Assembly: GCF_002159705.1 (NCBI RefSeq)
Contig: NZ_NFJD01000003.1
Coordinates: 215,084 to 279,083, forward strand
Source of the DNA: Elusimicrobium sp. An273
GTDB lineage: Bacteria; Elusimicrobiota; Elusimicrobia; Elusimicrobiales; Elusimicrobiaceae
Direction of reading: 5' to 3'
Length of the DNA: 64,000 nucleotides
The position numbers and the translations under genes are program-made. The notes beneath the pieces are model-generated. The model made no database searches and had not been told where the DNA came from. It saw nothing but the letters and a program-made list of their open reading frames with translations. Below, in pieces: positions 35,267 through 44,346 of the stretch (position 1 is the stretch's first letter; every line of letters begins with the position of its first letter).

Positions 35267-35781
35267 AAGTACACCCCCACCAACACACCCAGCCGCCCGC
35301 GGCCGCCATATAGGCCGACCGTGGTATTTTTAAGAAAGCCCGTCAAATCGTCCAGCCGGCGGTCCACAAACAAATATCCTTCCAAATCCGTATCCAGCCC
35401 CACGCCGGCGCCGTATCTGTCAAAGTACACCAAACGCGCGCCCAGGCCGGCTTTTAACTCCTTGCCCAACAACCCCTGCACAGCCGGCCGAAAAGTAAAA
35501 CCGGCGCGCTTTACGCTGATTTCCGTAGGCCCGTCCGTGGGTTGCACCACTTCCGCGTGGCCTTCCGGTGGCAGATACCTCACTTCTGTTTTAACACTCC
35601 CGTCCGGCTGCCTTACCGTGGCTGTCAGCTTATTATCCTTAACCACAACCCGAGCGGCCTGGCTGTCCGAAAGCGTGCCGGACTGGGCCGCCAGTTTGTC
35701 TATCTGCCGCCCGCGCCACCAGTTTGAAAACAAAAGCCCCGCTATTACGAGCAGGGCTGTAATTCTAATTAACTTTTTCAC
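35263..35781 (-). CDS. membrane-anchored phage protein next to holin
   Basis: A 172-aa protein. Residues 5-20 (IRITALLVIAGLLFSN) form one membrane segment; the rest is soluble and Gly-rich at the end (TTVGLYGGRGRLGVLVGV). The position right after the holin in the lysis cassette is typical for a spanin or accessory lysis gene, but its long Gly-rich tail resembles phage-encoded beta-barrel-like anchors, and no Rz signature is seen. Overlaps the holin gene by 17 nt. Confidence 0.6.
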   Translation of the reverse strand: MKKLIRITALLVIAGLLFSNWWRGRQIDKLAAQSGTLSDSQAARVVVKDNKLTATVRQPDGSVKTEVRYLPPEGHAEVVQPTDGPTEISVKRAGFTFRPAVQGLLGKELKAGLGARLVYFDRYGAGVGLDTDLEGYLFVDRRLDDLTGFLKNTTVGLYGGRGRLGVLVGVYF

Positions 35782-36076
35782 TGTCTACGCCCAACGCTTT
35801 TTCGGCGCGTTTAATAATCGCCGTTTTCAAGCCATCGTAGCCAATTTGCGAAAGAGCCAACACACCCAGCCCGAAAAGCACAGCCATTTGCGGCGTGTGC
35901 GCCGTCGCGTCCGCCCCATATACGGCCAAAAATCCGCATCCAATGGAAGCCACCAGCACAACCACAGACCACACCCAGCCGGGAACGGTCAAAAACTTTT
36001 CTACCAAGTTCTTAACCCATTCAATAAGCCCCACAACGGCTACCGCCGCGAGGCAGAGTAAGACATATATGTTCAT
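35765..36076 (-). CDS. holin-like membrane protein
   Basis: A 103-aa protein with three hydrophobic segments (YVLLCLAAVAVVGLIEW, WVWSVVVLVASIGCGFLAVY, MAVLFGLGVLALSQIGYD) and a charged C-terminus, as in phage holins that open the inner membrane for endolysin. It lies in the lysis cassette, near the lysozyme at 37107. Its start signal is an unusually strong AAAAAGGAGCGAAAAAATG, identical to that of the major tail protein. Confidence 0.75.
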   Translation of the reverse strand: MNIYVLLCLAAVAVVGLIEWVKNLVEKFLTVPGWVWSVVVLVASIGCGFLAVYGADATAHTPQMAVLFGLGVLALSQIGYDGLKTAIIKRAEKALGVDSEKVN

Positions 36077-36109
36077 TTTTTCGCTCCTTTTTATTTATTA
36101 TTTACATCC

Positions 36110-36138
36110 TTGCAAATAGTGACTATTTTTGCCAAAAT
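36110..36138 (+). promoter_or_regulatory. promoter and operator-like palindrome of the KilA-N gene
   Basis: TTGCAA (36110-36115), 17 nt, CAAAAT (36133-36138). The spacer holds the near-palindrome GCAAATAGT/ACTATTTTTGC (36112-36132), which could be an operator for autoregulation. Confidence 0.5.
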
Positions 36139-36157
36139 ATCTTAACAAGGAGTTGAT

Positions 36158-37039
36158 ATGACCCCAAAATCCACCACGAGAGAACTAACCGTTCAAAACA
36201 TTACTTTCCGCAATATATCCGGAGAAAAAGGTTCGGAATATATTTGTATTTCGGATATTGCTAAAAAATTTACTACAAATTCTCAAGGAATTGATGTCCT
36301 TATTCATTCTTGGCTCCGAAATAAAAACACCATAGAATTTCTCGGAGTATGGGAAAGTATTAACAACATTAATTTTAATCCCCACGAATTCGAGGGGATT
36401 AAAAATGAGTCGGGAGTAAACCGGTTTAATATTAGCGTTAAACAGTGGGTTGAACGAACTAATGCCATTGGAATTTACGCCAAAACCGGACGCTACGGAA
36501 GTGGCACTTTTGCCCACTATGACATTGCTCTAGAATTTGCCAGTTGGCTCAGCCCCGAATTAAAACTTTATATCATCAAGGAATTTCAACGATTAAAATA
36601 CATTGAAGCAGAAAGAGCAAAAGTAGAATGGCAAACAGGTCGTTTCCTTGCTAAAGTAAACTATCGCCTTCAAACGGATGCAATTAAAAACCATATTCTT
36701 CCATTAATTAATGTTCCCAAATGGAAAGAAGGATTCGAATATGCAAAAGAAGCCGATGTTGTAAATATGGCAATGTTTGGTAAAACTGCTGCAGACTGGA
36801 GACGAGAAAATAAAAATCGCAAAAAAACAGAAAACATTCGCGATTATGCTTCTGCTATCGAGTTAGCTATTATCAGCAATTTAGAACATAAAAACGCTGA
36901 GCTAATAAAACAGGGGCTTTCCCAGTTTGAACGCTTACGATTATTAACCGAACAAGCCAATGAAGAAAAGAGGATTCTTAACAAGAACCTTCCCGAACAA
37001 GGAATGTTTGAATTACCTGATCAAACGAAAATCAGCTAA
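36158..37039 (+). CDS. KilA-N domain protein (phage moron)
   Basis: A 293-aa protein with a KilA-N-type DNA-binding domain in the first 150 residues (YICISDIAKKF, IHSWLRNKNTIEFLGVWE, FNISVKQWVERTNAIGIYAKTGRYGSGTFAHYDIALEFASWLSPELKLYIIKEFQRL). The second half is helical, basic and lacks a known domain. Such genes regulate phage genes or act as antirepressors. It lies on the plus strand among minus-strand late genes, is clearly AT-rich, and has its own promoter, AAGGAG site and terminator: signs of a separately acquired moron expressed in the lysogen. Confidence 0.85.
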   Translation: MTPKSTTRELTVQNITFRNISGEKGSEYICISDIAKKFTTNSQGIDVLIHSWLRNKNTIEFLGVWESINNINFNPHEFEGIKNESGVNRFNISVKQWVERTNAIGIYAKTGRYGSGTFAHYDIALEFASWLSPELKLYIIKEFQRLKYIEAERAKVEWQTGRFLAKVNYRLQTDAIKNHILPLINVPKWKEGFEYAKEADVVNMAMFGKTAADWRRENKNRKKTENIRDYASAIELAIISNLEHKNAELIKQGLSQFERLRLLTEQANEEKRILNKNLPEQGMFELPDQTKIS

Positions 37040-37080
37040 TTATTTCTGTTTCTTCTCTTCTTAATTTTCAAAGAACAATT

Positions 37081-37104
37081 CCCCGGCCATGTGCCGGGGT
37101 TTTT
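37081..37104 (+). terminator. terminator of the KilA-N gene
   Basis: 7-bp stem CCCCGGC/GCCGGGG (37081-37087 with 37093-37099), loop of five, then TTTTTA. It ends just before the endolysin stop on the other strand. Confidence 0.82.
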
Positions 37105-37106
37105 AT

Positions 37107-37523
37107 TTACCACTCGCCGGTTTCCATAATTTTGGAAAGTTCCACCGCGCGGCCCTTTACTTGAAACGCCCACTTGCTGTCCAGCATTTCCTTGGCCGCA
37201 CGCTTATAATCGCCCGCTTCCACGGCCGCTAACATCTTTTTAAAACCTACCAGCCCCAAAAGGCCCAGGTTATAGCACATCTCAATAAGCACGCCCAGGC
37301 GCGCATCATCCATTTTGGGCCACCAAATGAAAGCATTTTTAACCTGCTTTTCCGCAATTTCCAAATCTTGCTTGAGAAGTAGTTCGGCCACCTCTTTGGA
37401 AATCCCCCTGGCGTCCAAATTATGCCCATATCCAATCGTCAGCGCGCCGGCCGAACACCGGTAAGGTCTGTGGGAAAGTCCCTCATTTTTGCGAATCCTT
37501 GCCGCCAATTTTTCGTAATCCAT
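37107..37523 (-). CDS. phage endolysin, T4-type lysozyme with E-C-T active site
   Basis: A 138-aa GH24 lysozyme that cuts peptidoglycan at host lysis. Start ATG 37523 has GGAGGG 6 nt upstream. The catalytic pattern is Glu14-(8)-Cys23-(5)-Thr29 in NEGLSHRPYRCSAGALTIGY: the aspartate of T4 lysozyme (Asp20) is replaced by cysteine. Such E-C-T variants occur naturally, and in T4 lysozyme D20C is known to keep activity. No signal peptide, so it needs the holin. Separated from the holin by the KilA-N moron. Confidence 0.92.
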   Translation of the reverse strand: MDYEKLAARIRKNEGLSHRPYRCSAGALTIGYGHNLDARGISKEVAELLLKQDLEIAEKQVKNAFIWWPKMDDARLGVLIEMCYNLGLLGLVGFKKMLAAVEAGDYKRAAKEMLDSKWAFQVKGRAVELSKIMETGEW

Positions 37524-37524
37524 A

Positions 37525-37746
37525 TTAGTCCCTCCGGTTGTAATGCAGTTCGCTGATGCGCTTATGTGCGTTGGCACAACTGTCTTCTAGGCGCGCGACA
37601 CGCTCCTGGAGCGTGTTATATTTGTCCTGTTTGGCTTCCAGGCGGGCGATGTCCTTGCGGATGGCCCGCAGCTCGCTCCACATTCCGCCAGCGGCAAACA
37701 CAAGGGCAGCGATTTTCCACGCGGCATTAAAAAAGTCCGGCGTCAT
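37525..37746 (-). CDS. small membrane/coiled-coil phage protein
   Basis: A 73-aa protein: N-terminal hydrophobic segment (AAWKIAALVFAAGGMW) followed by a coiled coil (LRAIRKDIARLEAKQDKYNTLQERVARLE). Phages often carry such proteins in the lysis cassette (holin-associated or DUF2730-like), between tail fibre and endolysin as here. It overlaps the upstream gene by 4 nt and ends 1 nt before the endolysin start, so all are cotranscribed. Function not proven. Confidence 0.65.
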   Translation of the reverse strand: MTPDFFNAAWKIAALVFAAGGMWSELRAIRKDIARLEAKQDKYNTLQERVARLEDSCANAHKRISELHYNRRD

Positions 37747-38042
37747 TGGTCGGCCTCCCGAAGCGGCGCGGCTAAAGCCTCTATTTCCTTTGCTTTGGCC
37801 TTTACATACTCGCTAGCCCCAGAGCCTTCCGCAAGCACCAGTTCCCTCACCGCACGAGTAAGGCCCGTTTGCGCTTCTTTGGTTCGCACCTGTTCTTCGG
37901 CCGTAGGAACTGCTGGTTCAGGATTAGCCATAATTACATAATCTTCGCCCTGCTTTTCAATGTGCGCTCCGTTTTTATTGCACCAAATAGCGGCTTGCGT
38001 ATAATTTTCTTTATCTACAATTTGTCCGATTTCAAATTCCAT
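37743..38042 (-). CDS. small protein downstream of the tail fibre
   Basis: A 99-aa protein, start ATG 38042 with AAGGAGCTTAA in front; further in-frame codons upstream lie within the fibre gene. N-terminal half MEFEIGQIVDKENYTQAAIW then CNKNGAHIEKQGEDYVIM looks globular, C-terminal half is Ala/Glu-rich and helical. The position directly after the fibre gene matches tail-fibre assembly or chaperone proteins, but no family motif is certain. Overlaps the next gene by 4 nt. Confidence 0.6.
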   Translation of the reverse strand: MEFEIGQIVDKENYTQAAIWCNKNGAHIEKQGEDYVIMANPEPAVPTAEEQVRTKEAQTGLTRAVRELVLAEGSGASEYVKAKAKEIEALAAPLREADQ

Positions 38043-38044
38043 AT

Positions 38045-39151
38045 TTAAGCTCCTTGCCCACAGGCGTACCATTTAAAACCTGTTACAAAATTTGCATAGT
38101 TGTACAATGTAACACTTGTTGTTGTCGGATTGGATATATTCATTAAGTATATTGGAGAAGTTGTTACATTGTTCGTTATATAAATATGTTTAAAGAAATA
38201 ATTCGTGCTGGCAAATGGTTTAATGAATGTGTGTACATAGGTTTGATAATCTTGTGCAACGGCAGAAACATATCCCCCCTGTTCAACCCAGCCGCTTTTG
38301 TATACGCGGTACCAGTTACCTGAGTCGTCAGAATAACTATCAATGATATAGTCTTTTACTAAAGTTTGTCCAGAAATCAAATTCCGCACCCAGTTTGCAG
38401 TCGCTACTTCATTTCCGTTTGCATCGGGGGAAGGCACTGATGCGGAAACAGAAGCATCTGTTATAGTTAAAGACTTTAACCAAGTTCCAGCAGAATTTTT
38501 TGTTCCAATAACAAGACTTTCGTTGCTTCTTCTGATGAACCCCAAATAATCAGGATAATCAGGGTGTATAAAACGAAGTTCATTTCCTACTGCATTAATT
38601 TGAAGTATCCCAGCAATAGTGTCTCCAGCTTTTTTGACGTACGTATCTGGATTAATAGCCGTGGCGCTTTGCGCGGCATCTTGAGCATATTTTTTGGCAG
38701 AATATTCCCCACTTGCAACTGGCCCATCTGTTTTAATAGCCCAATCTTTTGCTAATTGAGCCGCGTCTGCACCGGCCTGCTCAACTAGAGATACGGTTCT
38801 TTCTCCTGCCGCCTGTACCTCGAATATTTGCGTCATACCAGTGTTTTCCACCAACGTTTTTTGAGCTTCTCCTGCAGCATTGACTGCTTGTACTTGAGTG
38901 GCTCCAGTAGAATTTATAGAACTCGTTTGTTCCTGTCCAGCTGCTTCAATTTTGGCCACTTCTTCCGCGCCGCTTTGCTGGGTAAGCGTTTTTAGGGCTT
39001 CCGGCAATTGAATCACGTCTTTCGTCGGCGTTAAACCGGCAAGGGTGATACACTCCTGTATTTCGTTCTTAATCTGGTTGTAGTCCGTCGCTTTAATGCG
39101 GCTAGGGCTATCGGGTATATATACTGCGTCCACTTTATCATCAATTTTCAT
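38045..39151 (-). CDS. tail fibre protein
   Basis: A 368-aa protein. Residues 1-60 resemble a tail-attachment domain; 60-150 is an Ala/Gln/Glu-rich repeat region likely to form a trimeric coiled coil (AGEAQKTLVENTG, AAGERTVSLVEQAG); WAIKTDGPVASGEYSAKKYAQDA is the fibre linker common to many phages. The C-terminal 180 residues are aromatic-rich and probably bind the receptor, ending FKWYACGQGA. It determines host range. Located after the tail-tip gene with a 3-nt gap. Confidence 0.83.
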   Translation of the reverse strand: MKIDDKVDAVYIPDSPSRIKATDYNQIKNEIQECITLAGLTPTKDVIQLPEALKTLTQQSGAEEVAKIEAAGQEQTSSINSTGATQVQAVNAAGEAQKTLVENTGMTQIFEVQAAGERTVSLVEQAGADAAQLAKDWAIKTDGPVASGEYSAKKYAQDAAQSATAINPDTYVKKAGDTIAGILQINAVGNELRFIHPDYPDYLGFIRRSNESLVIGTKNSAGTWLKSLTITDASVSASVPSPDANGNEVATANWVRNLISGQTLVKDYIIDSYSDDSGNWYRVYKSGWVEQGGYVSAVAQDYQTYVHTFIKPFASTNYFFKHIYITNNVTTSPIYLMNISNPTTTSVTLYNYANFVTGFKWYACGQGA

Positions 39152-39154
39152 AGG

Positions 39155-41545
39155 CTACTCCTTATAGTCCAACGGCGTCGGGAATTTGGTTTGGTATTCG
39201 TAAAAATTGCGCACCGGGGCATTGTTGTTGTTACTCACGTCGCGCAAAGTATATTTGATTTGCCGCTTTTGGAAATCGTAGTTTAATCCCGTAATTTTGC
39301 ACGCGCGGTAAAATGTGTTCAGACCTTCATACTTCGTGTAATCGCTCGCTTCGGGGTTAATCGTCAGCGGCATTTCCCGCTTCAAATTGACGATGTCGCC
39401 CAATTCCAAGGCCAAGTTTAATTTACCTGTGCAGGTTATAATGTTCGGGAGCTCCGAATAGATAGCCAATAACTGCGGCCCTATGGCCTGCGCCAGCTCG
39501 GGGTTATCGTAGTTGATTAACTGCGGCTTATCTATCTCTTTTTCAATGACGCCGTATTTGTCCACGGGCGTAGGGCGCGTGCCCGTATTGGCGTAAAATT
39601 CAAGCGGCGCGGCGGCAAAGGTAAGCGTCAATTTTGTAGCCAGTTCGTTAAAATTGCGCGTTACCGTGTCAATTTTTACCAGTTCCAGTTCGTCTAAAAC
39701 CGCGACGGGCTGCGTGCTCGTTTGGCGCGGGCGGAAGAAAAATACATTGTTTCGGTCTATGCCAAACTCGTATCCTGTTATAAGGGCCAGGTCTTGGATA
39801 ACTTCCAACACGGTTTGTCCTTCAAGGTTGATGAAGTCAATGACCATACCCGTTGCATATTTGAACACTATTAAATTTGAAATATTAAAACTTGCTGGCG
39901 GAGGCGAGCTGATTTTTAACGCGAAATATAAATAATTTTCAGAGCGACCTATGTCGCTTCCGATATCAAAATTTCCCGCCGAAGTAAAATTTTGTCCGTC
40001 GGAAGATATAAAAACTTCATTTTGATATTGCCCGCCTTCGCCCTCTAGTGTCGCAGATACCGCCCCCCAGTATCCGCCCTCATCTCCCAATTCCAAAACA
40101 TTGGAAATTATTGACGGCGTGCTTAAATCGGGGCTGACGGCGTTTCCGTTACTGTCCAACATTCGCCAAACCTGGCCTAAATTGCTTATTCTTTGGTTTC
40201 GCGAGCCATACATAACTTCGCGGTCAACGTTAAAATTTGCATTGTTAAACTGAGCTACCTGTTTCCCGCCGAAAAACACTGTAATTTGATTGTTAATTTT
40301 GCGAATTTTGACGGCTATTTCTAAATAAGAAACTGGCGAATAAACGTCCGTCCTATAACTGTAACTTAAATTCGCATTCACGGCCCTTCCAACTCCTATA
40401 TAAAGCCCTCTAGGAGCCTGGTTATCCACGCGCACGGCGGCGATAACAATACCGTTATTTATCCCGTGAAGCCAATTAGACGTGCCGGAGCCGACGGCGT
40501 AGGAACCGTTAAAACCAGATGTGGCACCGCTCAAGTCATCAATCCGTAAAGTGAATTCTGTTTCCCAATTTGCAGAAAAAACGCTCCGGCGTGTGTAGGT
40601 ATTTTCATCCCGAGCCGTAGTATTGGCCCAGGCGTTATCGCGGACATTCAGCCAGTTTGAGATATACTCTCCTTCGTCATTTTGATAGTATCCCAAGCCA
40701 AAGCGAACATCAGCCGATAAAGGCTGACGCACCAAAGAGTTCCAAATAACGTGTTGAATATCTCTTTTATCGTCGGGCCATTTTGAAACGTCTAAAAGTC
40801 CGCCCATAATTTCTTCAACGGTCAAATTCCGTCGCCAACAATAATAATCCGCTGTAATAGTTGCAGAATAAAATTCCTCATTGATTATTTCCACAAGGGC
40901 GGGTTTTAAATATTCGCCCAGCTGTGAAACCTCATAGTCCACACCTTCCACAAGTACGGAGCCGTTAGCATAAACAGCGTTAAAGCCGCCCACGCCCGTG
41001 TTGGCCGTGCGGTAAACGGGCCCCGCGTCGTCGTCTCTGTGGTCTAACGTCAATTTTTCGCCCGTGTACGGCGTGGAAAAATCCTTCGCTTCCACGTCGT
41101 CCAACAGTTCCAACGCCGAAACGACGGATATATCCTGCTGGTACTCTTCCGGCTTATGGTTAGGCAAAGAGCGGATAACACCGTAAAACAGCGGTGTCAT
41201 ATTGTTGGTATCGGTGCCCGCGTATAGCTCAATGCGCGAGCCATAAATTTGATATCCCTCGGGGAAATAACTTTTAGGCGTACCCTCTACAAAATGATTT
41301 TGCGGGTCGGATATCGTTAATGTTACATTGCTAGCCGTGTATTCGTTAATTTCGCCCACGTCCAATTTGGTGGAAAGCGTGCCGCATTTAATAACCTGCT
41401 CCGTAATGTCTATCGGCGTAGTTTCAGGCGCAAAAGTATTGGCCTGCGCGTCCCACTTATTGCGGTACAGCCAAACAATGGGATTTATCCCGCGCAAATC
41501 ATTGCTTTTTAATTTTGCGGCCAACGCCGCCGGAAGTGTAATCAT
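39155..41545 (-). CDS. tail tip / baseplate hub protein
   Basis: A 796-aa protein. The first 220 residues show features of phage hub proteins (ITLPAALAAKLKSNDLRGIN, EYTASNVTLTISDPQN). The middle (about 330-560) has a concanavalin-like sugar-binding region with alternating aromatic residues, probably an insertion, and the last 200 residues (VLEVIQDLALITGYEFGIDR) return to a hub-like fold. It follows the distal tail gene with a 4-nt overlap and precedes the fibre, the normal position for the tail-associated host-interaction protein. Assignment by position and general features. Confidence 0.7.
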   Translation of the reverse strand: MITLPAALAAKLKSNDLRGINPIVWLYRNKWDAQANTFAPETTPIDITEQVIKCGTLSTKLDVGEINEYTASNVTLTISDPQNHFVEGTPKSYFPEGYQIYGSRIELYAGTDTNNMTPLFYGVIRSLPNHKPEEYQQDISVVSALELLDDVEAKDFSTPYTGEKLTLDHRDDDAGPVYRTANTGVGGFNAVYANGSVLVEGVDYEVSQLGEYLKPALVEIINEEFYSATITADYYCWRRNLTVEEIMGGLLDVSKWPDDKRDIQHVIWNSLVRQPLSADVRFGLGYYQNDEGEYISNWLNVRDNAWANTTARDENTYTRRSVFSANWETEFTLRIDDLSGATSGFNGSYAVGSGTSNWLHGINNGIVIAAVRVDNQAPRGLYIGVGRAVNANLSYSYRTDVYSPVSYLEIAVKIRKINNQITVFFGGKQVAQFNNANFNVDREVMYGSRNQRISNLGQVWRMLDSNGNAVSPDLSTPSIISNVLELGDEGGYWGAVSATLEGEGGQYQNEVFISSDGQNFTSAGNFDIGSDIGRSENYLYFALKISSPPPASFNISNLIVFKYATGMVIDFINLEGQTVLEVIQDLALITGYEFGIDRNNVFFFRPRQTSTQPVAVLDELELVKIDTVTRNFNELATKLTLTFAAAPLEFYANTGTRPTPVDKYGVIEKEIDKPQLINYDNPELAQAIGPQLLAIYSELPNIITCTGKLNLALELGDIVNLKREMPLTINPEASDYTKYEGLNTFYRACKITGLNYDFQKRQIKYTLRDVSNNNNAPVRNFYEYQTKFPTPLDYKE

Positions 41546-42255
41546 AATTCTTCAAGCTCCAAATCCAGCGCATACAGGCCCGTTTTTCTGTCCAGTGAGA
41601 AAGAATATTCAGGGTCGGCGTAGCACTCGTATATACCGCCGATTTCATCATCGTAAAACGGGAGCATGGTCAGCTGGTTGCTCTCGTCCACGGCGGCGGT
41701 AATATCCTTAAATTGCGCCTCCGGCAAATTCTCCGTCTTTAACTTCGTCCTCAATTTGTCATAGTCGCCATAATACACGATATCGCCCGACACCAGCCGG
41801 TAGCTGCCCTGGTTGGTATCCTTTTTAAACGTCGCGTCCGTCAGCGCGAACAGGTCGCATATGTATCCAAACAGCATAAGCCGCCCAACGGTTACGGTGC
41901 CTGGGTTACCGTCCGCCGTTATGCTTATCTTCAAAGATGAAGTAGTAACCGCCTGCTGGGCCTTGAGCATAAAGGTATTATCGGTATTGCCGGACACGGT
42001 AAAAAGCGTATTGTAATTGCCCGTGCTGTCGGCGGCGGATATGGTAGCGTTGACCAGCGTAGTATCCTGCAATATCAGCGTATCTACTTTGCGGTTGGTA
42101 ATATTGCCCCAGCGGTCTGTAAAGAAGAAAGTCAGTTCGTAAGGGAAACTTTGGATATTGATATTGGATAACTGCCCCGACAGGTCCGTCCCGCTCCCGT
42201 TTGAAATCATTTTGCCGTAGTCTTGTGTTAAAAAAATGAAAGGCCGCTTAATCAT
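41542..42255 (-). CDS. distal tail protein (inferred from position)
   Basis: A 237-aa beta-rich protein (MIKRPFIFLTQDYGKMISNG, LSNINIQSFPYELTFFFTD) between tape measure and hub genes, where Dit or equivalent tail-tip proteins lie in siphoviruses. No strong motif was recognised. It overlaps both neighbours by 4 nt, so translation is coupled along the tail cluster. Confidence 0.6.
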   Translation of the reverse strand: MIKRPFIFLTQDYGKMISNGSGTDLSGQLSNINIQSFPYELTFFFTDRWGNITNRKVDTLILQDTTLVNATISAADSTGNYNTLFTVSGNTDNTFMLKAQQAVTTSSLKISITADGNPGTVTVGRLMLFGYICDLFALTDATFKKDTNQGSYRLVSGDIVYYGDYDKLRTKLKTENLPEAQFKDITAAVDESNQLTMLPFYDDEIGGIYECYADPEYSFSLDRKTGLYALDLELEEL

Positions 42256-44312
42256 ACCGTAAGACCCCCTTGCGCGTTACCCGCCTTAACGGCCACGTTG
42301 GCGTAGCGTAACGCTTCCGTTACGCCGTTTTGCGTAGCCTCGGTCAGCTGCTCCAAAAACGGCTGTAATCCACCGGAAGCATTGATATTGACATTTACCA
42401 CCACAGAGCCGCCCAGGCCGTCGCTTTCTTCTGCAATGGCCCCTCCGATACGACGCATAGCCTGCGTGTTGTCCAAAGGCAGTACTGCTTCGTCGCTGCC
42501 GCCTTCGCCAATAACCGCGTTTACGCCGCCCGTAACGGCGCGCACAAGGCCGCCATTGGCTAATTTAACCGCTTCAATTTGTTGCACCAGAGCCGCGCCC
42601 TGCGCCAATACGGTAGCCACTGCGGCCAGGTTGGCGGGGAATGGAAGTTCTAACGCTTTTGCCGCGCCCGTAAACATGGACATTGTGGCCTGCGCAATGC
42701 TGGCTACTTTGCCGATAGTCGCTACTTTTTTATTTTCGGAAGAGGCAAGGCCGGAGAGGGCCGACCACATCGTACCGTAGACCTGTTGCCGCGCTTTGGC
42801 CTGCTTTTTGTCGTTCTCAAGTTTTTGCTGGTTATACTGCGCTTCCAAATTGCGCAGAGCTTCCTGTTTTAATGTTTCGTCAGAAATTTCCTGCTCAATG
42901 TAAGATAATTTGAGTTCGCGCAGCTCTTCCAGCCGTTCCGCTTCCGCGTCATATTGTGCGACGGCATCCGCCGCGCCGCCCAGGTCGCTGTCTCCGCCTG
43001 CGAATATTTCTGCGCCCGTTGGGCCAGGCTCGCTGTTATCGGCGTTTCTGTTCCATCCCTTTAAATCCTTTGAAGAAGAAAGCCCTAAATTGTCTAAAAT
43101 TTTTTGCTGACGTTCCAATTCATTAGTAACTTCGCCCTGCGCCGACGCTTCGCCCTGCGCCTGATGTTTCTTTTGGCGCGCGGCGTTTATTTGTTGGGCC
43201 TGGATTTCCAACTGTTTATTTTGTTCTTCAGTAATTTTCTGCTCTGCGGGCCAAATTTCGGTAATTCCCCGCCGCATTCTGTTTAGCGTTGCCGTTTGCT
43301 GTTCCGCGTTGTCCGCAGCCTGCGAAATCCATTCTTCCGCGCTCTTCACGGCCTCTGCTACACCGTCGGGGATAAGGTGCAATTTGTTACCGATTTCCAC
43401 GATTTTGCCAAACGCTTTTAAGGCCACATCGGCAAAATTTAATATAACGGCCCGCGCTCCGGCGGTACCTGCTTGAATAATTCCCAAAAACCAGTCGTAA
43501 GAATTGCCGCCGGCCACAAACGCCTTTTGCAGCCACAACATAGCCTCCGTCAGCCATTCCACGGCAGGGGCAAGGCCTTCGTTTAAGCCCTGACCGATTA
43601 CTTCTTTAAAGCCGCCCCAGGCTTCGCGCAACGCGCCCATTTTGGCCGTAGTATCTCCTATAGCGGCCTGTGCCGACGGGCCAAATTGCTCATTAATTTG
43701 TTTTACCGCCGCTTCAAATTCCTGCCCTTCTTTTACATTCTCGCCCAATACAACGCCGTATCGCGTTAATGTAGCCGTACTTCCGGCGGCGGCGCGGGTA
43801 AGCAATTGCAAAGCGCTTTCAAACGCTATTCCTTGGTTGGCCGATAACGCAAACGCGGCGCGTATAGCCTCTTGCGCCTGCGCGCCCACCACTCCGTAGT
43901 TAGCCAATGCGCGCTGTCCCTTTATAAACAGTTCTCCGTCCAGGCCCGTAGAGCGTTCCATTTCGTCGGCAAACGCCAACGCCTGCTGCATAGCCCCGCT
44001 GGCTGTATAGCCCACATTTTGAAAGGCCGCCGCCAACATATTAACGTTGCGCGCATGCTCTTGGTATTCGCTTACGCTGGAAGAAAAGAACTCAATAATT
44101 CCTTTAGCCGCCATAAATGCAGCCGCAACCCGAGCAATGCTTGACTGTAAAAGGTTGAACGCGTTGCTCCCTTCTTTGCCGGCACTTACGCTAGCCTTGC
44201 CTACTTTTTCGGCTTTTTTAGCAACGCCTTCCATTCCTTTTTGAGCTGCTATATCGCCTTTATTGTCATAAATGGAAAAAATACTAATTATTGTTTTTTG
44301 TTCTTCTGACAT
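42252..44312 (-). CDS. tail tape measure protein
   Basis: A 686-aa protein, start ATG 44312 (MSEEQKTIIS) with TAAGGA 8 nt upstream. N-terminal helical region (AQKGMEGVAKKAEKVGKA), a hydrophobic stretch at about 70-95, long Ala/Gln/Lys-rich helices, and Gly-rich C-terminal VNVNINASGG. LANGGLVRAVTGGVNAVIGEGGSDEAVLPL is typical of tape measures. By the usual scale of about 0.15 nm per residue the tail would be near 100 nm. The tail-chaperone frameshift pair lies upstream. Confidence 0.9.
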   Translation of the reverse strand: MSEEQKTIISIFSIYDNKGDIAAQKGMEGVAKKAEKVGKASVSAGKEGSNAFNLLQSSIARVAAAFMAAKGIIEFFSSSVSEYQEHARNVNMLAAAFQNVGYTASGAMQQALAFADEMERSTGLDGELFIKGQRALANYGVVGAQAQEAIRAAFALSANQGIAFESALQLLTRAAAGSTATLTRYGVVLGENVKEGQEFEAAVKQINEQFGPSAQAAIGDTTAKMGALREAWGGFKEVIGQGLNEGLAPAVEWLTEAMLWLQKAFVAGGNSYDWFLGIIQAGTAGARAVILNFADVALKAFGKIVEIGNKLHLIPDGVAEAVKSAEEWISQAADNAEQQTATLNRMRRGITEIWPAEQKITEEQNKQLEIQAQQINAARQKKHQAQGEASAQGEVTNELERQQKILDNLGLSSSKDLKGWNRNADNSEPGPTGAEIFAGGDSDLGGAADAVAQYDAEAERLEELRELKLSYIEQEISDETLKQEALRNLEAQYNQQKLENDKKQAKARQQVYGTMWSALSGLASSENKKVATIGKVASIAQATMSMFTGAAKALELPFPANLAAVATVLAQGAALVQQIEAVKLANGGLVRAVTGGVNAVIGEGGSDEAVLPLDNTQAMRRIGGAIAEESDGLGGSVVVNVNINASGGLQPFLEQLTEATQNGVTEALRYANVAVKAGNAQGGLTV

Positions 44313-44340
44313 TGAAAAAATCCTTACTATCAATTACAAT
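44312..44340 (+). promoter_or_regulatory. plus-strand promoter inside the tail cluster
   Basis: TTGAAA (44312-44317), 17-nt spacer, TACAAT (44335-44340), 6 nt, ATG at 44347. A near-consensus promoter reading against the late operon; its -35 touches the tape-measure start codon. Confidence 0.65.
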
Positions 44341-44346
44341 ATAGAT

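Noticed and set aside
35150..36061. 303-codon plus-strand ORF
   Set aside because: Overlaps two minus genes that have good starts and membrane segments; no ribosome site or family features.
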